From assembly GCA_934647195.1 (NCBI GenBank), contig CAKUFD010000001.1:1-64000 (forward strand): DNA of 64,000 bases, read 5' to 3'. Made by a program: the position numbers and the translations under genes. The notes beneath the pieces are model-generated. The model had not been told where the DNA came from. It saw nothing but the letters and a program-made list of their open reading frames with translations, and did no database searches. Shown here piece after piece: positions 1 through 7,460 of this stretch. This DNA is from an uncultured Collinsella sp. (GTDB lineage Bacteria > Actinomycetota > Coriobacteriia > Coriobacteriales > Coriobacteriaceae). How positions within the stretch are numbered: position 1 is the first letter of the stretch; the number at the start of each line of letters is the position of its first letter.

Positions 1-116
1 AGGAGGTTGCTTCGTTGGTGCGATTGGGCAAAGTGCGTTGGCGCGAACGGGTCGCGGGCGTTGGCGCGGCCGGCTTTCCTCATCGGCCTAAACGGTCATT
101 TTTATATTGGCATTAA

Positions 117-245
117 CACTGCCGCCGCCGCGAGGCGCTGGCCGAGGCGGGCAAGAGCGCGTGCAGGGCCAACGCCGCCGTCGCGCGCGAGCTCGCCTGC
201 TGGGTCTGGGAGATCGGGCGCCGGGCCGAGGGGACCCTCGGCTGA
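117..245 (+). pseudogene. 3' remnant of an IS110-like transposase
   Basis: One forward frame reads as the C-terminal end of a transposase: an Ala/Arg-rich helix containing ANAAVARELACWVWEIG and then a TGA at 243-245. IS110/IS116/IS902 transposases end in a similar VAVAREL-type helix, and this is the only basis for the assignment. The frame is closed by a TAA at 114-116, so about 40 codons survive with no start codon. No inverted repeats or target duplications were recognised. It is probably dead insertion-sequence debris beside the tRNA-Leu gene. Confidence 0.4.
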
Positions 246-520
246 CGCCGCCGGACGACAAGCCTCCCGCCGGGAGGGCCCGCGTCTCGACGCATCGCCG
301 GCGCGCGTTCACGAGCCCTTTTTTGGGCAGCCCGAGGGCCGCGCCCGTGAACAAGACTGGTTTCGGACGAGCGCGCCGGACGGAGAATCGAAATGCGGTG
401 GGGTGCGCGGACATACCGGGCCGACCGCCGACAGCGCACCCGCAAGAGCCCGCGGATATTAGCTTGCCAGGCAAGCGTCGACTAAACGTGCAGCGTGCGC
501 GGGCTCTCCCGACGGGAAAC
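246..520. other. GC-rich stretch with no supported gene
   Basis: Together with bases 1-116 this stretch has several overlapping open frames on both strands. They are Arg/Ala/Pro-rich, lack ribosome sites and resemble no family I know, so I read them as chance frames in GC-rich DNA. No tRNA, operator or recognisable small RNA was seen. Confidence 0.4.
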
Positions 521-546
521 GAAAAAGCCCGGTTTGAAACCGGGCT
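521..546 (-). terminator. Rho-independent terminator
   Basis: A perfect hairpin AGCCCGGTTT/AAACCGGGCT is followed on the reverse strand by five T. It lies behind another terminator at 584-611, so tRNA-Leu transcription seems to be stopped by two hairpins in tandem. Confidence 0.7.
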
Positions 547-583
547 CGAACGAACATGCCTATTGACAATGGCTTTCTCATAT

Positions 584-611
584 TAAAAAGGCTTCCATTG
601 CTGGAAGCCTT
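584..611 (-). terminator. Terminator of tRNA-Leu(CAG)
   Basis: Hairpin AAGGCTTCCA-ttgc-TGGAAGCCTT, followed on the reverse strand by a run of T. It begins ten bases after the CCA end of the tRNA. Confidence 0.8.
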
Positions 612-621
612 AATCATTCAA

Positions 622-708
622 TGGTGCGGGCGAAAGGACTTGAACCTTCACGAGCCGAAGCCCATAGGCACCTGAAGCCTACGCGTCTGCCAATTCCGCC
701 ACGCCCGC
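622..708 (-). tRNA. tRNA-Leu (anticodon CAG)
   Basis: The reverse strand folds as a class II tRNA: acceptor GCGGGCG pairing with CGCCCGC, a D-arm with GGCGGAATTGGCAGACGC, an anticodon loop TTCAGGT (anticodon CAG) on a TAGGC/GCCTA stem, a long variable arm, a T-loop GGTTCAAGTCC and an encoded CCA. About 87 nt. It has its own promoter upstream and a terminator downstream. Confidence 0.95.
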
Positions 709-718
709 GTGCTGTTAA

Positions 719-747
719 ATAATACTCGAGCGGGAGAAGCGTTTCAA
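719..747 (-). promoter_or_regulatory. Sigma-70-type promoter of tRNA-Leu(CAG)
   Basis: On the reverse strand TTGAAA and TATTAT are separated by 17 bp, close to the vegetative consensus. The -10 box ends about ten bases before the tRNA 5' end, so the primary transcript would have almost no leader. Confidence 0.7.
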
Positions 748-797
748 GCTCTTTTTTTAATTTCTTTCGGACCACTCGATCCAAATGTCATAAGCCT

Positions 798-1178
798 CTA
801 TTTTCCCTGGGAGAGATGGATGGCAAAGCCGCCGATCTGTTCCTTGAGATAAATCAGGAACGTCGAGCCGTCCTCATTGAATACGCGAGACTCTTCGATA
901 AACTCTACGCCACGCGCGCGCAGCCATGCCTCGGCAGCAGCCGTGTCGTTTACAGCAAGGCCGATATGGCCGTGTTCTCCGCGGCCATTCTGCTTCATTG
1001 TCTCAACCAGCGTGTCCGAGAAAAACGAGATAGGCGTCTCGCGCGGAGCCAAACCCAGCAAAAGCTCAAACTGCTTGGCGATGCGCTCTGCCTCCTGCGG
1101 GTCCTTCGCATTGATTCCCACGTGCGCCACGTGCATGTTAAAGAGCTCTATCGGATTGCCCTCGCCTATCGTTGCCAT
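798..1178 (-). CDS. VOC (glyoxalase-like) family protein
   Basis: A 126-residue single-module protein of the vicinal oxygen chelate fold. The N-terminal half begins NMHVAHVGINAKD, with a His near the position used for metal binding in glyoxalases. The second half carries GEHGHIGLAVNDTAAAEAWL and ends FAIHLSQ, giving the usual paired beta-alpha-beta-beta-beta modules. In Coriobacteriia such proteins are often labelled glyoxalase/bleomycin-resistance; the substrate cannot be read from the sequence. I chose the ATG at 1178 (MATIGEG), preceded by GGGAGA, over the longer frame to 1241. It is separated from the upstream gene by a terminator, so it probably has its own promoter. Confidence 0.75.
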   Translation of the reverse strand: MATIGEGNPIELFNMHVAHVGINAKDPQEAERIAKQFELLLGLAPRETPISFFSDTLVETMKQNGRGEHGHIGLAVNDTAAAEAWLRARGVEFIEESRVFNEDGSTFLIYLKEQIGGFAIHLSQGK

Positions 1179-1214
1179 ACTCGGTTCTCCCATCTGCGCC
1201 GATGCGCATTGTCC

Positions 1215-1247
1215 ACAAAATAAAGCCGCGTCAAACAACACGGCTTT
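1215..1247 (-). terminator. Terminator after the 1304-1894 gene
   Basis: Inverted repeat AAAGCCG/CGGCTTT with a TATTTTG tail on the reverse strand. It lies between the membrane protein gene and the VOC gene. Confidence 0.65.
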
Positions 1248-1303
1248 AATCTTACGTCAATTGTGGCGCCAGGCGGCAGGGAGGGACTTAAAAACGCGAC
1301 GCC

Positions 1304-1894
1304 CTAGCGCCCCTGCCTGCGCGCGATAACGCGGATATTTTCCGGGTCAACGCGCTCCTCAGTGGCAAGGAGGAAATCCTTGAGCTCCATTGCAGGATTG
1401 CCGTCCTGATCAACGCTATCCTCGGTGTCGATAAAATAGCGCGCATGAGCCCCACTGCCGCTCGCTGCATCATCCTTCTCGGCAATACGCAGGTACAGAT
1501 GGCCGCTGTTGCCTGCAGAGCGAAGCGAGCACTGTTCAAGCTTGTCCAGCGCAAAAACCTTTTTCTGGCCAAATGATTCAAAGCTGATGCTCGTGGCATC
1601 AAGCTCGATCACACGCGGATACGCATGGGCAACAAAGGTGTTAAACAGCGTATAGACGCACACAACGAGCGCAAGGATGGCAATGGGCGTAAAGAAGCCG
1701 ATGACCGCGCAGTAAATGGCGACGCACGCAAAGAAGATGCATGCATATGCAGGAATCAACACGTCAGAGCGATAGCCGCGCGCGTCATAGGTGTACGTTC
1801 TCTTCTCCTCGGGCGGCACGCCTGCAGCAACGCCAACTTTGAGCACCTTAGGTGCAGAAGCGGTCTCTATCTTTTTTGCGGCCTTCTTCGCCAT
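1304..1894 (-). CDS. Conserved membrane protein of unknown function
   Basis: A 196-residue protein with a Lys/Ala-rich cytoplasmic N-terminus, two closely spaced hydrophobic segments around residues 46-88 (VLIPAYACIFFACVAIY and TPIAILALVVCVYTLF), and a soluble C-terminal domain of about 100 residues containing SISFESFGQKKVFALDKLEQ. That layout resembles small bacterial PH-like membrane proteins, but I do not recognise a named family. The ATG at 1894 has GAGGAG upstream; the longer frame to 1996 has no such site. Flanked by terminators on both sides, so probably monocistronic. Function unknown. Confidence 0.7.
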   Translation of the reverse strand: MAKKAAKKIETASAPKVLKVGVAAGVPPEEKRTYTYDARGYRSDVLIPAYACIFFACVAIYCAVIGFFTPIAILALVVCVYTLFNTFVAHAYPRVIELDATSISFESFGQKKVFALDKLEQCSLRSAGNSGHLYLRIAEKDDAASGSGAHARYFIDTEDSVDQDGNPAMELKDFLLATEERVDPENIRVIARRQGR

Positions 1895-1962
1895 AATCAA
1901 AACTCCTCTAGCGCGCTCTCGCAGGATCCCCGGCACGCAGCGCGACGTCTCGGTAAAAGATT

Positions 1963-1990
1963 GGGGCCCACGAAACATGTCGTGGGCCCC
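1963..1990 (-). terminator. Terminator of the galactitol-type PTS cluster
   Basis: An 11-bp perfect stem (GGGGCCCACGA with TCGTGGGCCCC) around a 6-nt loop, 46 bases after the IIC stop codon. The reverse-strand tail AATCTTTTAC is only moderately T-rich. Confidence 0.65.
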
Positions 1991-2035
1991 AAACAATGCT
2001 AGCTCATATGCGTCTCGAGCATAGAGGTTGGTGCA

Positions 2036-3424
2036 TTACGCCTGCTCGGCGTGCAGCTCCTTGGCCTCCTTGAGGATGCGCATACGGTTCCAGACGGCCA
2101 TGGCAATGGCAACAACAGCCGGGACAACCAGGCCGATGCCGTCGCCAAGCTGGCCAAGGCGGGTGATGACCCAGGTGAGCGGGTTAGCGCCATCGCAGAT
2201 GGAGGAGATGGCAGCAGCGCCACCCATGTCGAAGTTCACGTTAGCAGCAGCAGAGGTGATGAGCGGAGCCAGGTCGGTGGCGATATAGAAACCAACAGCC
2301 AGGACGATGACGCCGACGATCAGACCACGGAAGCCGTTCTCATGAACGATCGGGGTGATGAGCACGAGCATGTAAGGGATGCAGGCGAGGTCGGCCAGAG
2401 GCACAACCTGATTGCCCGGGAGGATGAAGGCCAGGAAGATGGAGACCGGCACGAGGATGAGCGCCATGGTCAGGGTCACGGGGTGACCGGTACCAACAGC
2501 GGAGTCAAGGCCGATGTAGATCTTGCCGCGGTTCTGGAAGTGCTTCTGAATGAAGTTGGAAGCAGCGTCGGAGACGGGCATAAGGCCTTCCATAAGGAGG
2601 GCAGCCATCTTCGGGATCAGGACCATGACGGCGCCCATGTAGACAGCCATAGCGAGCACGGAGGGCTCACCGTTGGCGCCAGGCAGGAAGCCATAGCCAG
2701 CAAGCAGGCCGATGAGCAGACCGATGATGGCGCCCAGGAGGACGGGCTCACCAAAGACGCCGAACTGCTTCTGCATGGAACGAACGTTGATGTCGATCTT
2801 GTTCAGGCCAGGGATCTTGTCGATAACCCAGTTGACGGCGAAAGCGATCGGAGCATAAGCACCGGAGAAGCCGTGAGGGATGGAGACGCCGGGGAGGCCG
2901 AGGGACTTCTCGACCAGCGGAGCGGTCAGGTCGCCGATGATGAGGACGATAACCTCGTTGATGATGGCAGCAGCGATACCAAAAGCGATGTTGTTGGTAA
3001 CGATGGCAACGAGAGCGCCGGTGAAGGCAAAGTGCCAGTAGTTCCAGATATCGACGTCAGCGGTCTGGGTGGTGTTGGTGAGCAGCATGAGCACGTTCAC
3101 GAGCAGGCCCAGAGGGATGATGATGGTGCCCACGATGGAGCCCATGGCGATTGCGGAAGCCGCAGGCCAGCCCACGTCCATGACGCTCAGGGACAGGCTG
3201 AAGCGGGTAACCATGGCGTTAACGCCACCGGCAAGGTCGGTACCCATGAGCTGGTTGATAACCAGGTTCAGGCCGATGAAGCCGATACCGACGGTCAAGC
3301 CGGCCTTAAGGCTCTTACCAAAGCCGGCGCCAAACAGCACGCCCAGAATGGTAAGAACGATCGGCATAACGACGGAGACGCCCAGGCTGGAGACGCCGCC
3401 AAAAAATGCAACAATTGCGTCCAT
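2036..3424 (-). CDS. PTS galactitol-type transporter, IIC component
   Basis: A 462-residue polytopic membrane protein of the galactitol (GatC/SgcC) permease family. Many hydrophobic segments start with the N-terminal VVMPIVLTILGVLFGAGFG. Family-typical stretches include FIGLNLVI, VGWPAASAIAMGS, IWNYWHFAF and GLDSAVGTGHPV. It would carry a sugar or sugar alcohol across the membrane while IIB phosphorylates it. It is the last gene of a reverse-strand cluster with IIB, YjbQ and a TIM-like gene, and is followed by a terminator. No IIA gene accompanies it here, so phosphoryl transfer to IIB must use a IIA from elsewhere. Substrate unassigned. Confidence 0.9.
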   Translation of the reverse strand: MDAIVAFFGGVSSLGVSVVMPIVLTILGVLFGAGFGKSLKAGLTVGIGFIGLNLVINQLMGTDLAGGVNAMVTRFSLSLSVMDVGWPAASAIAMGSIVGTIIIPLGLLVNVLMLLTNTTQTADVDIWNYWHFAFTGALVAIVTNNIAFGIAAAIINEVIVLIIGDLTAPLVEKSLGLPGVSIPHGFSGAYAPIAFAVNWVIDKIPGLNKIDINVRSMQKQFGVFGEPVLLGAIIGLLIGLLAGYGFLPGANGEPSVLAMAVYMGAVMVLIPKMAALLMEGLMPVSDAASNFIQKHFQNRGKIYIGLDSAVGTGHPVTLTMALILVPVSIFLAFILPGNQVVPLADLACIPYMLVLITPIVHENGFRGLIVGVIVLAVGFYIATDLAPLITSAAANVNFDMGGAAAISSICDGANPLTWVITRLGQLGDGIGLVVPAVVAIAMAVWNRMRILKEAKELHAEQA

Positions 3425-3494
3425 TGAGTAATCTCACTCTCGGATAAGGTGGCCGCGTCAGCGGCCAGAAGTGATCAGACTCTGATGCTCGGAA

Positions 3495-3779
3495 TTACGC
3501 GGAGACGATCTCTACGATCTTCTTCTCTGCATCAGCTTTGCCCATACCCGTCAGGAAGGGCACGCCGCTCACATACTCGCAGGTAAGGCCTGCGGGAGCG
3601 ATAGTGGTTGCGACCAGAAGCACAGCGTCGGCACACTGAGACGGAGCCTCAGCGATGGAGCACTGCACGATGTGGTACTGGCCGGACAGGCCGTTAGCAT
3701 CCAGGAGGTCGGCAATCTTATGGCCGACTGCCGTGGAGGTAGCGACACCGGAACCACAAGCGACAACGATCTTTTTCAT
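3495..3779 (-). CDS. PTS galactitol-type transporter, IIB component
   Basis: A 94-residue cytoplasmic IIB with the N-terminal active-site loop VACGSGVATST; Cys8 is the expected phosphocysteine. Length and fold pattern match GatB/SgcB/lactose-type IIB proteins. The start is preceded by GAAAGGAGAGAG. It sits 70 bp upstream of the IIC gene in the same direction and is almost certainly its partner. The phospho donor, a IIA, is missing from the window. Confidence 0.9.
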   Translation of the reverse strand: MKKIVVACGSGVATSTAVGHKIADLLDANGLSGQYHIVQCSIAEAPSQCADAVLLVATTIAPAGLTCEYVSGVPFLTGMGKADAEKKIVEIVSA

Positions 3780-3841
3780 TTACTCTCTCCTTTCGTAAAC
3801 AAACGATGTTTACATTCTACTACTTCAGCCAGCACTTGAAT

Positions 3842-3872
3842 TTGCTTCGCCATTGGGCAGTATGCGAAGCAA
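3842..3872 (-). other. Hairpin between yjbQ-like and IIB genes
   Basis: A 9-bp perfect inverted repeat TTGCTTCGC/GCGAAGCAA with a 13-nt loop inside the 125-bp gap. It lacks a clear T-run on the reverse strand, so it may be a processing or partial-termination site that sets the ratio of enzyme to transporter. The role is inferred. Confidence 0.35.
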
Positions 3873-3904
3873 CGCCGGCGAAAAGCCACTGAAAAAACTA
3901 GCGC

Positions 3905-4426
3905 CTACTCGCCGATAACGCAAACCTTAACTTTGCGGTTGCGCTCGCGCGTACGGTCGAAGTCGACGAAGAAAATGCTCGCCAGGCCATTCAGCTGGAG
4001 TTCGCCGTTCTCGACCTCGAAGGTCTGGTTGGAGCCGATGAGCGTCGAGCGAAGGTGGGCGTCACCGTTCCAGAGCATCCTGCGGTCCATGTTAGGCAGG
4101 TACTGCTCGGGGTTGGGCCAGGACTCGACCTCCTCAAAGTGGTCGAGTCCGGGGTAACGATAGGTGCTCCAGTCGTGCTGCTCGGGGAAGATGCGGTTGA
4201 GGCCATCGGAGAGATCTGCCTGCAGGAACGTATCGCCCGTAGGGGTGTGATCGTGGTCATACTCCTCGGAGAAGACAGCGCAGGTAGTGTGGCAGGAGAT
4301 AACGGTGACGATGCCCTCCTTGACGCCAGACTCGCGAACGATGTCCTCAACCTCCTTGGTGATATCCAGGTAGGTGGGCTTGCCCTCGAGGGTGGAAACC
4401 TTAACGAGACCCTTGTAAACAGTCAT
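3905..4426 (-). CDS. YjbQ-family protein (UPF0047)
   Basis: A 173-residue protein of the YjbQ/UPF0047 family. Recognisable elements are GIVTVISCHTTCAVFSEE, a His-rich stretch EEYDHDHTP, DLSDGLNRIFPE and the C-terminal IFFVDFDRTRERNRKVKVCVIGE. Family members bind metal through His residues and have been reported to have weak thiamine-phosphate synthase activity; their real role is often unclear. The ATG at 4426 has AAGGATTTGC upstream. Lying between a TIM-like isomerase and PTS genes, it probably takes part in processing the imported sugar phosphate, which is an inference from context only. Confidence 0.8.
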   Translation of the reverse strand: MTVYKGLVKVSTLEGKPTYLDITKEVEDIVRESGVKEGIVTVISCHTTCAVFSEEYDHDHTPTGDTFLQADLSDGLNRIFPEQHDWSTYRYPGLDHFEEVESWPNPEQYLPNMDRRMLWNGDAHLRSTLIGSNQTFEVENGELQLNGLASIFFVDFDRTRERNRKVKVCVIGE

Positions 4427-4449
4427 GTGCAAATCCTTGTCCGTCTGAA

Positions 4450-5148
4450 TTACTTTGCGAAATCGGTGCGTGCGCGGTCGAGAGCCTCGAACATCTCGTC
4501 GAGCGTTGCAAACGGATCTTCGGCTGCAACGATACCAGAAGTGCCGCCCGTGCCGTCGGCGCCGTACTTGATGGCGTCGTAGACGTTCTGGCCCGAGCTG
4601 ATGCCAGCAGCCTGGAGAACCTGCGTGTTGGGGGACACGGCCTTGACAGCCTCGGTGGAGGCGCGCATGTAGTCCTCGCCGGCCACCGTACCGGTGCCGA
4701 TAAGGCTCGTGAGCTCGCAAACCATGACATCGGGCTCCAGGGAGGCGATCATCTCGCCCTCCTCAACGGAATCGGCGCATACGACGGTGAGGATGCCCAC
4801 CTCGTTGGCGCGAGCGATGGTGGCTGCCAGCTCATGCACGGTGGAGGGGTTCTCGGCATGGTTGAGGAAGGTTGCCTTCACACCAGCGGCGGCAAGCGCC
4901 TCAGGCAGGACATGGCCCATGCCACGGCCCGGCTTGAGACTCTCCATGTACTGGGCGCAAGGCACCAGGTGGGGGCACTCATCGATGATGCGCGGCAGGT
5001 CGATGAGCTGCGCGGTGAATAGGACGTCAAAGTCATACTTCTCGGCGAGTTTGTCCGTGTACTTAGCGAGCTTGAGAATGTCCTCGCCATAGAGGTAGGA
5101 CTTGGGATTGACCACAAAGAACGGCCAACGAAGCTGCTTTTTCTCCAA
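4450..5148 (-). CDS. Triose-phosphate isomerase-like sugar-phosphate isomerase
   Basis: A 232-residue TIM-barrel protein, shorter than the roughly 250 residues of bacterial TpiA and nearer the compact archaeal form. The catalytic set is kept: Asn14 and Lys16 in FVVNPKSY, His97 in TFLNHAEN and Glu145 in VCELTSLIGTG. It should therefore interconvert an aldose and ketose phosphate. The PTS/GntR setting suggests a dedicated pathway enzyme, comparable to the TIM-like erythrulose-phosphate isomerases of tetritol pathways, rather than the glycolytic enzyme. The start is a TTG with GGAG nine bases upstream. First gene of the cluster, directly downstream of the GntR operator-like site. Confidence 0.8.
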   Translation of the reverse strand: MEKKQLRWPFFVVNPKSYLYGEDILKLAKYTDKLAEKYDFDVLFTAQLIDLPRIIDECPHLVPCAQYMESLKPGRGMGHVLPEALAAAGVKATFLNHAENPSTVHELAATIARANEVGILTVVCADSVEEGEMIASLEPDVMVCELTSLIGTGTVAGEDYMRASTEAVKAVSPNTQVLQAAGISSGQNVYDAIKYGADGTGGTSGIVAAEDPFATLDEMFEALDRARTDFAK

Positions 5149-5588
5149 TTACATCATCTCCGCTATCGGGTGCCTGCTGCTTGGGTGCAAGCACGTTTGA
5201 TCCGCCAGATGCCCCGCTCGGTGCGGGCGCATCCGCCGTTTGGAATGATACGGCAACTCGCACTCAAAATGCTATACAAGTTGCTCCCCGCTTGTACATT
5301 CTAATAGAGACAAGTTGAGAAAAATGCATTGTCGCGTGTATCTCGCAAACGGTCGATTTCATCGATGAACGGTGTGTCAAATGGGGCATTTTTAATGAAA
5401 GGTTGATTTGGCCTTTGGTAAAACGTTACATCATTCCGCACGCACTTTGTCCATAACCGTAAATTTGAAGGCTCTATGACGTTTCGCTGAACATCGTTCA
5501 GTTTCACACCGTAACTTCGCCTTAGCCTCCATTTGGCTATTCGAAAGAGCGAAAGAGGGTGTTTGAAAAACCGAAAATGGGATTGTTC
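5149..5588. promoter_or_regulatory. Regulatory region between gntR and the TIM-like gene
   Basis: A 440-bp gap with no convincing gene; the 68-codon open frame at 5301-5507 lacks a ribosome site and family resemblance. It contains the operator-like pair at 5273-5298, a GC hairpin near 5205-5235, and an AT-richer part expected to hold the cluster promoter. The exact -35/-10 boxes could not be fixed. Confidence 0.5.
5273..5298. promoter_or_regulatory. Candidate GntR operator upstream of the sugar cluster
   Basis: TATACAAG and CTTGTACA form an inverted pair matching in 7 of 8 bases, ten bases apart, about 125 bp upstream of the TIM-like start. The same TATACAA and TGTACAA words recur just ahead of the gntR gene at 6354-6372. 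HutC-type GntR proteins commonly bind such GTATAC/GTACAA-like dyads. Confidence 0.55.
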
Positions 5589-6323
5589 TTATGACTCACG
5601 ACGCTGATGCGCGGTGCCCACGATGGTCTGGCCCGCCGCCAGCATCGTATCGCCCCATTCGATAGCGCGGCCATCGTCCAAAAAGATCAGCTGTTCCAGA
5701 TTGAGCACAGGCGATACTTCGGACACACCCATCACGCTCGCCAGATCCTTGCCCGCAGAACGCGCAGAGTAGGCCATCTGCGAAACGGCGATGTGCGCGC
5801 CCGTGGCCTTCTCAACCGCATCGAACAGCGACATCTCCTCTAGGGGCATATCCTCGATACCAGGACAAACGTTCAGCGGCGTCCAGCTGTCCAGTACCAT
5901 AATCGCCTTGCCGCCGGCACGACGCACACGGCGAAGCTTAAGGACCGGATCGCCCTCCTTGATTTGCAGATGTTCCGCGACCTCGGGAGTAGCGCCGATG
6001 CGCTCGCGCGAAAGGACCTCAGTCTCAAACGTAATTCCCTGCTGTTGCAACGAGGCGGCAAACGAAAACGGGCGGTCACCGCCGGGATGCGCGATATGGG
6101 GCTCGCTTACAAAGGTTCCGCGTCCATGCTCTTGCTGCAAAAGGCCCTCATCGACGAGCGTTTTGATCGCTTTGCGAACGGTACCGCGGCTTACGTCAAA
6201 CGAATCCATCAGGCTATGTTCGGACGGGATACGCTCCCCCGTTCCCCACTCCTTAGCGAAGATTTTTGATCGGATATAGTTCGAAACCGCGCCATGCAGG
6301 GTCTCGCCGTTAGCTTTACTCAA
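5589..6323 (-). CDS. GntR-family regulator, HutC/UTRA subfamily
   Basis: A 244-residue repressor-type protein. The N-terminal winged helix contains RIPSEHSLMDSFDVSRGTVR and VDEGLLQQEHGRGTFV (about residues 30-78). The rest is a UTRA ligand domain with LKLRRVRRAGG, VLDSWTPLNVCPG and LEQLIFLDDGRAIEWGDTM. The likely start is a TTG at 6323, preceded by AAGGAAAGGA; the longer ATG frame to 6371 has no ribosome site and would lie inside an operator-like repeat. It faces the sugar cluster from upstream and probably controls both it and itself, using a sugar phosphate as inducer. Confidence 0.88.
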   Translation of the reverse strand: MSKANGETLHGAVSNYIRSKIFAKEWGTGERIPSEHSLMDSFDVSRGTVRKAIKTLVDEGLLQQEHGRGTFVSEPHIAHPGGDRPFSFAASLQQQGITFETEVLSRERIGATPEVAEHLQIKEGDPVLKLRRVRRAGGKAIMVLDSWTPLNVCPGIEDMPLEEMSLFDAVEKATGAHIAVSQMAYSARSAGKDLASVMGVSEVSPVLNLEQLIFLDDGRAIEWGDTMLAAGQTIVGTAHQRRES

Positions 6324-6353
6324 TCTCGAGTCCTTTCCTTGCTGCACGATAAC

Positions 6354-6372
6354 TATACAACTCATGTACAAG
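6354..6372. promoter_or_regulatory. Candidate GntR autoregulatory operator
   Basis: Two direct copies with an 11-bp period, TATACAACTCA and TGTACAAGTCA, lie about 30 bp upstream of the chosen gntR start. They share the core of the site at 5273-5298, which supports a common regulator. Confidence 0.5.
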
Positions 6373-6480
6373 TCAATCTAGATATTTTCGCGAGGGGTCA
6401 ATCCCGTAATGTTCCGGACGCGGCGCGCGCTATTATGTGTCGAGCTTGGTCTACACAACGGCATCCCCGAGGAGCAGGGC

Positions 6481-7098
6481 ATGAACTTCCGTATCGCCAC
6501 CTTCGTTTTGAGCATCATCTTGATTTGCATGATCTCATTCAAAGCCATCAAGAAGCGCACGACCTACAAGAAGCTGCGCAACTATCTTGCACGCGAGCAG
6601 TACGACGAGTTCTTCAAACTTATCGATGCCCCGCTCACCAACGCTTTGTATCCCGATTACAACATCAACTACTTCAAGCTCAACGCGTATCTACTCAAAG
6701 AGGATTACGCGAAGGCAAACGAAACCCTCGAGATGCTGCTCCGCTATCCGCTCAAGCATCAGCAGCGCGTGGATCTGGTGCTCAAGGCCTTCAACATCTA
6801 TGTTGGTCAGGGCAAGAAGCAGCAGGCAAAAAGCATGCTCGACGAGATTCTCAATTGGGAGGGCGACGAGTACAAGCCGTACAAGCACGATGCGTTGCTT
6901 TCGTACGACATCATGATTCTGAAAAAGTCCAACCACATTGGAGAGCTCGAGGCATTGCTCGACAAGACGAGCGGCTCCCAGCGCGGCCGCCTGGAGTACT
7001 TCATCGCCGTGCAGTACGAGAACGCCAAGAACATCCAAAAGCGCGACGAATACCTCAAGCGCGCCGCCGAGGACGGATTCAACTACTCCGCCCACTAA
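6481..7098 (+). CDS. Membrane-anchored TPR-like protein of unknown function
   Basis: A 205-residue protein with one N-terminal membrane helix (about residues 3-22, ATFVLSIILICMISF). A helical soluble part follows with TPR-like pairs, for example LNAYLLKEDYAKANETLEML, VLKAFNIYVGQGKKQQAKSML and AVQYENAKNIQKRDEYLKRA near the C-terminus. The ATG at 6481 has GAGGAG ten bases upstream; the longer frame starting at 6409 is less likely. It stands alone with a terminator downstream. Probably a cytoplasm- or surface-facing scaffold; no function can be assigned. Confidence 0.75.
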   Translation: MNFRIATFVLSIILICMISFKAIKKRTTYKKLRNYLAREQYDEFFKLIDAPLTNALYPDYNINYFKLNAYLLKEDYAKANETLEMLLRYPLKHQQRVDLVLKAFNIYVGQGKKQQAKSMLDEILNWEGDEYKPYKHDALLSYDIMILKKSNHIGELEALLDKTSGSQRGRLEYFIAVQYENAKNIQKRDEYLKRAAEDGFNYSAH

Positions 7099-7129
7099 CC
7101 CAACGTGACACTAAGTCGTCAGGTTTATT

Positions 7130-7236
7130 TTGTCACATTTTATGAAGACGCAGGTCAGAGCCCATGTTGGTTCTGGCCTGCTTTCTTATACCGGCCCAGT
7201 ATGTGACAAAAAGTCCTCTGTCTTGCTTTGTCACAT
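7130..7236. repeat. Three TTTGTCACAT motifs
   Basis: TTTGTCACAT occurs at 7130-7139 and 7227-7236, and its reverse complement at 7201-7210, so the last two form a perfect 10-bp inverted repeat. The terminator lies between the first and second copies. Possible regulatory or repeat-element signal; role unknown. Confidence 0.5.
7150..7187 (+). terminator. Terminator of the TPR-like gene
   Basis: Stem GCAGG-CAGA with TCTG-CCTGC, followed by CTTTCTT on the forward strand, about 50 bases after the stop codon. Confidence 0.65.
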
Positions 7237-7237
7237 T

Positions 7238-7296
7238 CCAAAAGGAAAGGCCCTGTCGCCGGAGCCTTCAATCACCTGGTAGGGGCGGAGGGACTC
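7238..7296 (-). repeat. Duplicated tRNA-Leu 3' end plus terminator
   Basis: This 59-bp block matches 7422-7480 at 57 of 59 positions. It repeats the terminator hairpin and the first part of the tRNA-Leu(UAA) 3' end (CCA, acceptor strand and the edge of the T-arm), then diverges into very GC-rich DNA. A complete tRNA is not present here. It looks like a partial duplication or the scar of a recombination at the tRNA 3' end. Confidence 0.75.
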
Positions 7297-7423
7297 CGCC
7301 GGCGTCCTGCGCGCCGGCGCCCCGCTGCGGCGCTCCCGCGCCTTGCGAGCTGCGCTGGAAAACGCTCGCGCGTTTCCTCAGCTCCGCTCCCTCCCGGGTT
7401 CGAGTCCGTGCACGGCGCCCGCC

Positions 7424-7452
7424 AAAAGGAAAGGCCCCGTCGCCGGAGCCTT
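7424..7452 (-). terminator. Terminator of tRNA-Leu(UAA)
   Basis: Reverse-strand hairpin AAGGCTCC-ggcgac-GGGGCCTT with a T-rich tail TTCCTTTTGG. The same hairpin recurs in the duplicated block at 7247-7268. Confidence 0.7.
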
Positions 7453-7460
7453 CAATTACC

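Noticed and set aside
2051..3427. 458-codon forward open frame over the PTS IIC gene
   Set aside because: Antisense shadow of a clear membrane protein; Asp/Gly/His-rich, no ribosome site, no family.
5301..5507. 68-codon reverse frame between gntR and the TIM-like gene
   Set aside because: No ribosome site or family; lies next to the regulatory dyad.
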